From positions 171,441-235,440 of the forward strand of contig JAVLUG010000009.1 in the NCBI GenBank assembly GCA_031629035.1: DNA of 64,000 bases, read 5' to 3'. The position numbers and the translations under genes were made by a program. The DNA is from MVYY01 sp012517575 (GTDB lineage: Bacteria > Bacteroidota > Bacteroidia > Bacteroidales > Paludibacteraceae). Below the pieces are notes generated by a model. It did no database searches. It had not been told where the DNA came from and saw only the letters and a list, made by a program, of their open reading frames with translations. Shown here in pieces: positions 62,698-64,000 of this stretch. The stretch's first letter is position 1, and every line of letters starts with the position of its first letter.

Positions 62698-62818
62698 ATG
62701 AAATTGCAATTAAAACAAACTTGTTTTTTTTATCTTTCTACTTTTTTTCATTTTTCGACTAAGTGCCCAAACCATAGAATACACTAATGACTTTTGGATT
62801 AAAATTATAATAATATGA
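62698..62818 (+). pseudogene. Remnant of a short secreted-protein gene (frameshifted)
   Basis: From ATG 62698 the frame breaks in a run of eight T. Removing one T gives a clean signal peptide (MKLQLKQTCFFIFLLFFIF, ending RLSAQ) and then TIEYTNDFWIK before a stop whose TGA overlaps the next ATG (ATGA). Only ~16 mature residues remain, so it looks like the start of a decayed gene. A homopolymer read error is the other explanation for the shift. Confidence 0.4.
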
Positions 62819-63332
62819 AAACTAAGATTTTTTTGTTGTTCATCTTTTGCTTCTTTGTAAGTACCTCACATTTATACTCTACTGATACTATAAAAGTTTT
62901 AAGTGTAATTAAAGAAAAATATTTAGAGTATAATAAAACAATTCAAAAATGTTCAATTAAGAAATATGACATTACTGGTGAGTCTACAGAAGGAGGTAGC
63001 CTAATATTTTATATAGACAATAAAAAAGTAAAAAAATTACTTCAATTTTATATGGTGAGTTTGGAAAAAGTGTAAACGAATATTATGTTTTTGATCGACA
63101 ATTATTTTTTGTACTTAAAAGTAGTTTTCTTTATCAGAACCCTATTTATGATGGAAAAATTATGATTAAGGAAAAATTGCAAAGCAGGCTTTATTTTCAT
63201 AATAATAAAATGATCAGATGTTTAAATCAAGATAACAAAATAATAAATCCTAATTCAAAAGAATTTATAGAGGTAGAACAAAGTGTGCTATCAGATTATA
63301 AGAAATATCTTTCTTATTTAGTCGAGCCTTAA
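62815..63332 (+). pseudogene. Secreted protein gene with a 2-base frameshift
   Basis: From ATG 62815 the first 79 codons encode a signal peptide (ends SHLYS) and DTIKVLSVIKEKYLEYNK; then the frame stops at 63075. Skipping two bases in TATAT (about 63049-63053) restores an open frame, YGEFGKSVNEYYVFDRQLFFV, to a stop at 63330-63332, which gives about 172 residues in all. Both halves are free of stops and continue each other well. So the gene either is a recent pseudogene or carries a sequencing error in a TA repeat. Family unknown; likely lies in cassette 3. Confidence 0.65.
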
Positions 63333-63360
63333 AAAGCTCCTTTTAGTATTATTTGATTGT

Positions 63361-63392
63361 TGATTTGGTAAATCATAGCGTTTGCCAAATCA
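63361..63392 (+). terminator. Hairpin after the frameshifted gene
   Basis: TGATTTGGTAAA pairs with TTTGCCAAATCA (63361-63372 with 63381-63392, one G-T) 28 bases after the stop. The T-run is absent on the exit side, so its strength as a terminator is uncertain. Confidence 0.45.
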
Positions 63393-63419
63393 AGACACTG
63401 TCCATAAAATTGTGTAAAT

Positions 63420-63453
63420 GAAAAACTACAGGATTGAATTCTTGTAGTTTTTT
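63420..63453 (+). terminator. Intrinsic terminator
   Basis: AAAAACTACA/TGTAGTTTTT stem (63421-63430 with 63443-63452) followed by T-run. The only clear terminator between the frameshifted gene and the lipoprotein gene. Confidence 0.7.
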
Positions 63454-63563
63454 ACGTCATTGAATCCAAATTGGGTACATGTAGGCTACAAACCGAATGG
63501 ATATAATGCTAAACAAATATTTAGTATCCCTAAAAGTTTAAAAACATTTTAATTACACAAATC

Positions 63564-63881
63564 ATGAACACTAATTTAAAAATTATTTTTATTACACTTT
63601 TCATTACAATAACTTTTATCTCTTGTAAAAAAGCTCAATCATTTAAAGCAACGTTTCCCACTAATGGTAATAAATATGATTTAGTTGATTCAGTTTCTAA
63701 AAAAGAATGTAATGCTATAACTGTTTTTAAAATAAATGATTTTCACAAAATTCAAGATTATAAATCTATCTCTTTTGAATCAAAAAAGTATATACTTGAT
63801 AATTTTGTTACAGAAATTGATAAAGAAACGTTTGTATCTGATTATTCAAGTTATCACAATGCTAATATGGGAAAAGTATAG
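63564..63881 (+). pseudogene. Lipoprotein gene cut by an IS insertion
   Basis: The frame starts with a lipoprotein signal (lipobox TFISC) and runs 105 codons. Its stop TAG at 63879-63881 is formed by the first bases of the insertion sequence, so the natural C-terminus is missing. No family was recognised in what remains (KATFPTNGNKYDLVDSVSK). It probably belonged to cassette 3 or to the region after it. Truncated gene, likely non-functional. Confidence 0.6.
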
Positions 63882-64000
63882 TACTCCCCAAAAATTAGAC
63901 CACTTGTTAAGTTGAAAAAAATGACTAAATTAGTGGCAATTATGAAAGCAACAAGAAGAAAATTTTCAGCAGGCTTTAAAGCCAAAGTTGCCATTGAGGC
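63879..64000 (+). mobile_element. IS3-family insertion sequence, left end (continues beyond window)
   Basis: From about 63879 the sequence TAGTACTCCCCAAAAATTAG looks like an IS terminal repeat, followed by a short leader and the start of a transposase OrfA. The right end is outside the window, so the exact terminus and target duplication cannot be confirmed. Confidence 0.65.
63942..64000 (+). CDS. IS3-family transposase OrfA, N-terminal fragment
   Basis: The 19 visible codons read MKATRRKFSAGFKAKVAIE, which is the standard opening of IS3-family OrfA helix-turn-helix proteins (R-R-K-F-S-x-x-F-K-A-K-V-A). The rest lies past the window. OrfA is the DNA-binding half; it normally joins OrfB by programmed frameshift to make the active transposase. 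Confidence 0.85.
   Translation, partial: MKATRRKFSAGFKAKVAIE

Overview
The window looks like a chromosomal segment of a member of the Bacteroidota, most likely order Bacteroidales. Evidence for this: SusC/SusD outer-membrane pairs, lipoproteins with short N-terminal signal peptides, C-terminal type IX secretion (T9SS) sorting domains, a BT_0258-type NagB-like/PIG-L fusion, fused ThrA, a DUF4827-glmM pair, and promoters of the Bacteroidales type (-33 TTTG, -7 TAnnTTTG). The family cannot be fixed by reading alone; the MurK-MurQ pair and T9SS cargo resemble the Tannerella/Paludibacter/Dysgonomonas side.

Left third (about 0.9-22.9 kb): one large minus-strand locus, murK, murQ, then SusC, SusD, two lipoproteins, a GHL10 (DigH-like) glycosidase, a secreted beta-propeller-like protein, a phosphodiester glycosidase, a PD40 protein and an N-acetylmuramoyl-L-alanine amidase. 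A divergent plus-strand NagB-like/PIG-L gene faces murK. Four of the secreted proteins end in a T9SS-type domain. Read together this is a utilization locus for peptidoglycan or muropeptides: surface amidase and glycosidase strip the polymer, SusCD import it, and MurK/MurQ turn MurNAc into GlcNAc-6-phosphate. Two copies of a LacI/PurR-like palindrome, CAAACGTTTG, overlap the predicted -33 boxes of the SusC promoter and of the divergent nagB-like promoter, tying the two transcription units into one regulon.

Middle (23-59.5 kb): ordinary core genes. They include a GT2 glycosyltransferase, gdhA, a PEP/pyruvate-binding protein with receiver-like N-terminus, tRNA-Arg(TCT), thrA with an FKBP lipoprotein, a TonB-dependent receptor, DUF4827-glmM, the hisG-coaX-OMP-lptC cluster, a NimA-like flavoprotein, lon, a TPR protein, gyrA, DoxX, ispE, a nucleotidyltransferase-galE-manA operon, GNAT-recA, a UvrD/PcrA helicase, and a PlsC/omega-amidase pair. 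Several strong intrinsic terminators separate the units.

Right end (59.75-64 kb): accessory DNA. Two 130-bp, gap-free, near-identical sites (61688-61817 and 62499-62628) have the anatomy of integron attC sites: a 19-bp hairpin arm pair, an outer xxxxAAC box and an outer GTTxxxx box. The short outer boxes are cassette-specific and pair exactly as the integron model predicts: the box opening each cassette is complementary over 10 bases to the box at the start of its own attC. Cassette 1 carries a complete type II restriction-modification pair with its own promoter. Cassette 2 carries a two-helix membrane protein. Cassette 3 carries decayed secreted-protein genes and a lipoprotein cut by an IS3-family insertion at the window edge. 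No integron integrase is visible, so this would be an integrase-less cassette cluster (CALIN-like) in a Bacteroidota chromosome.
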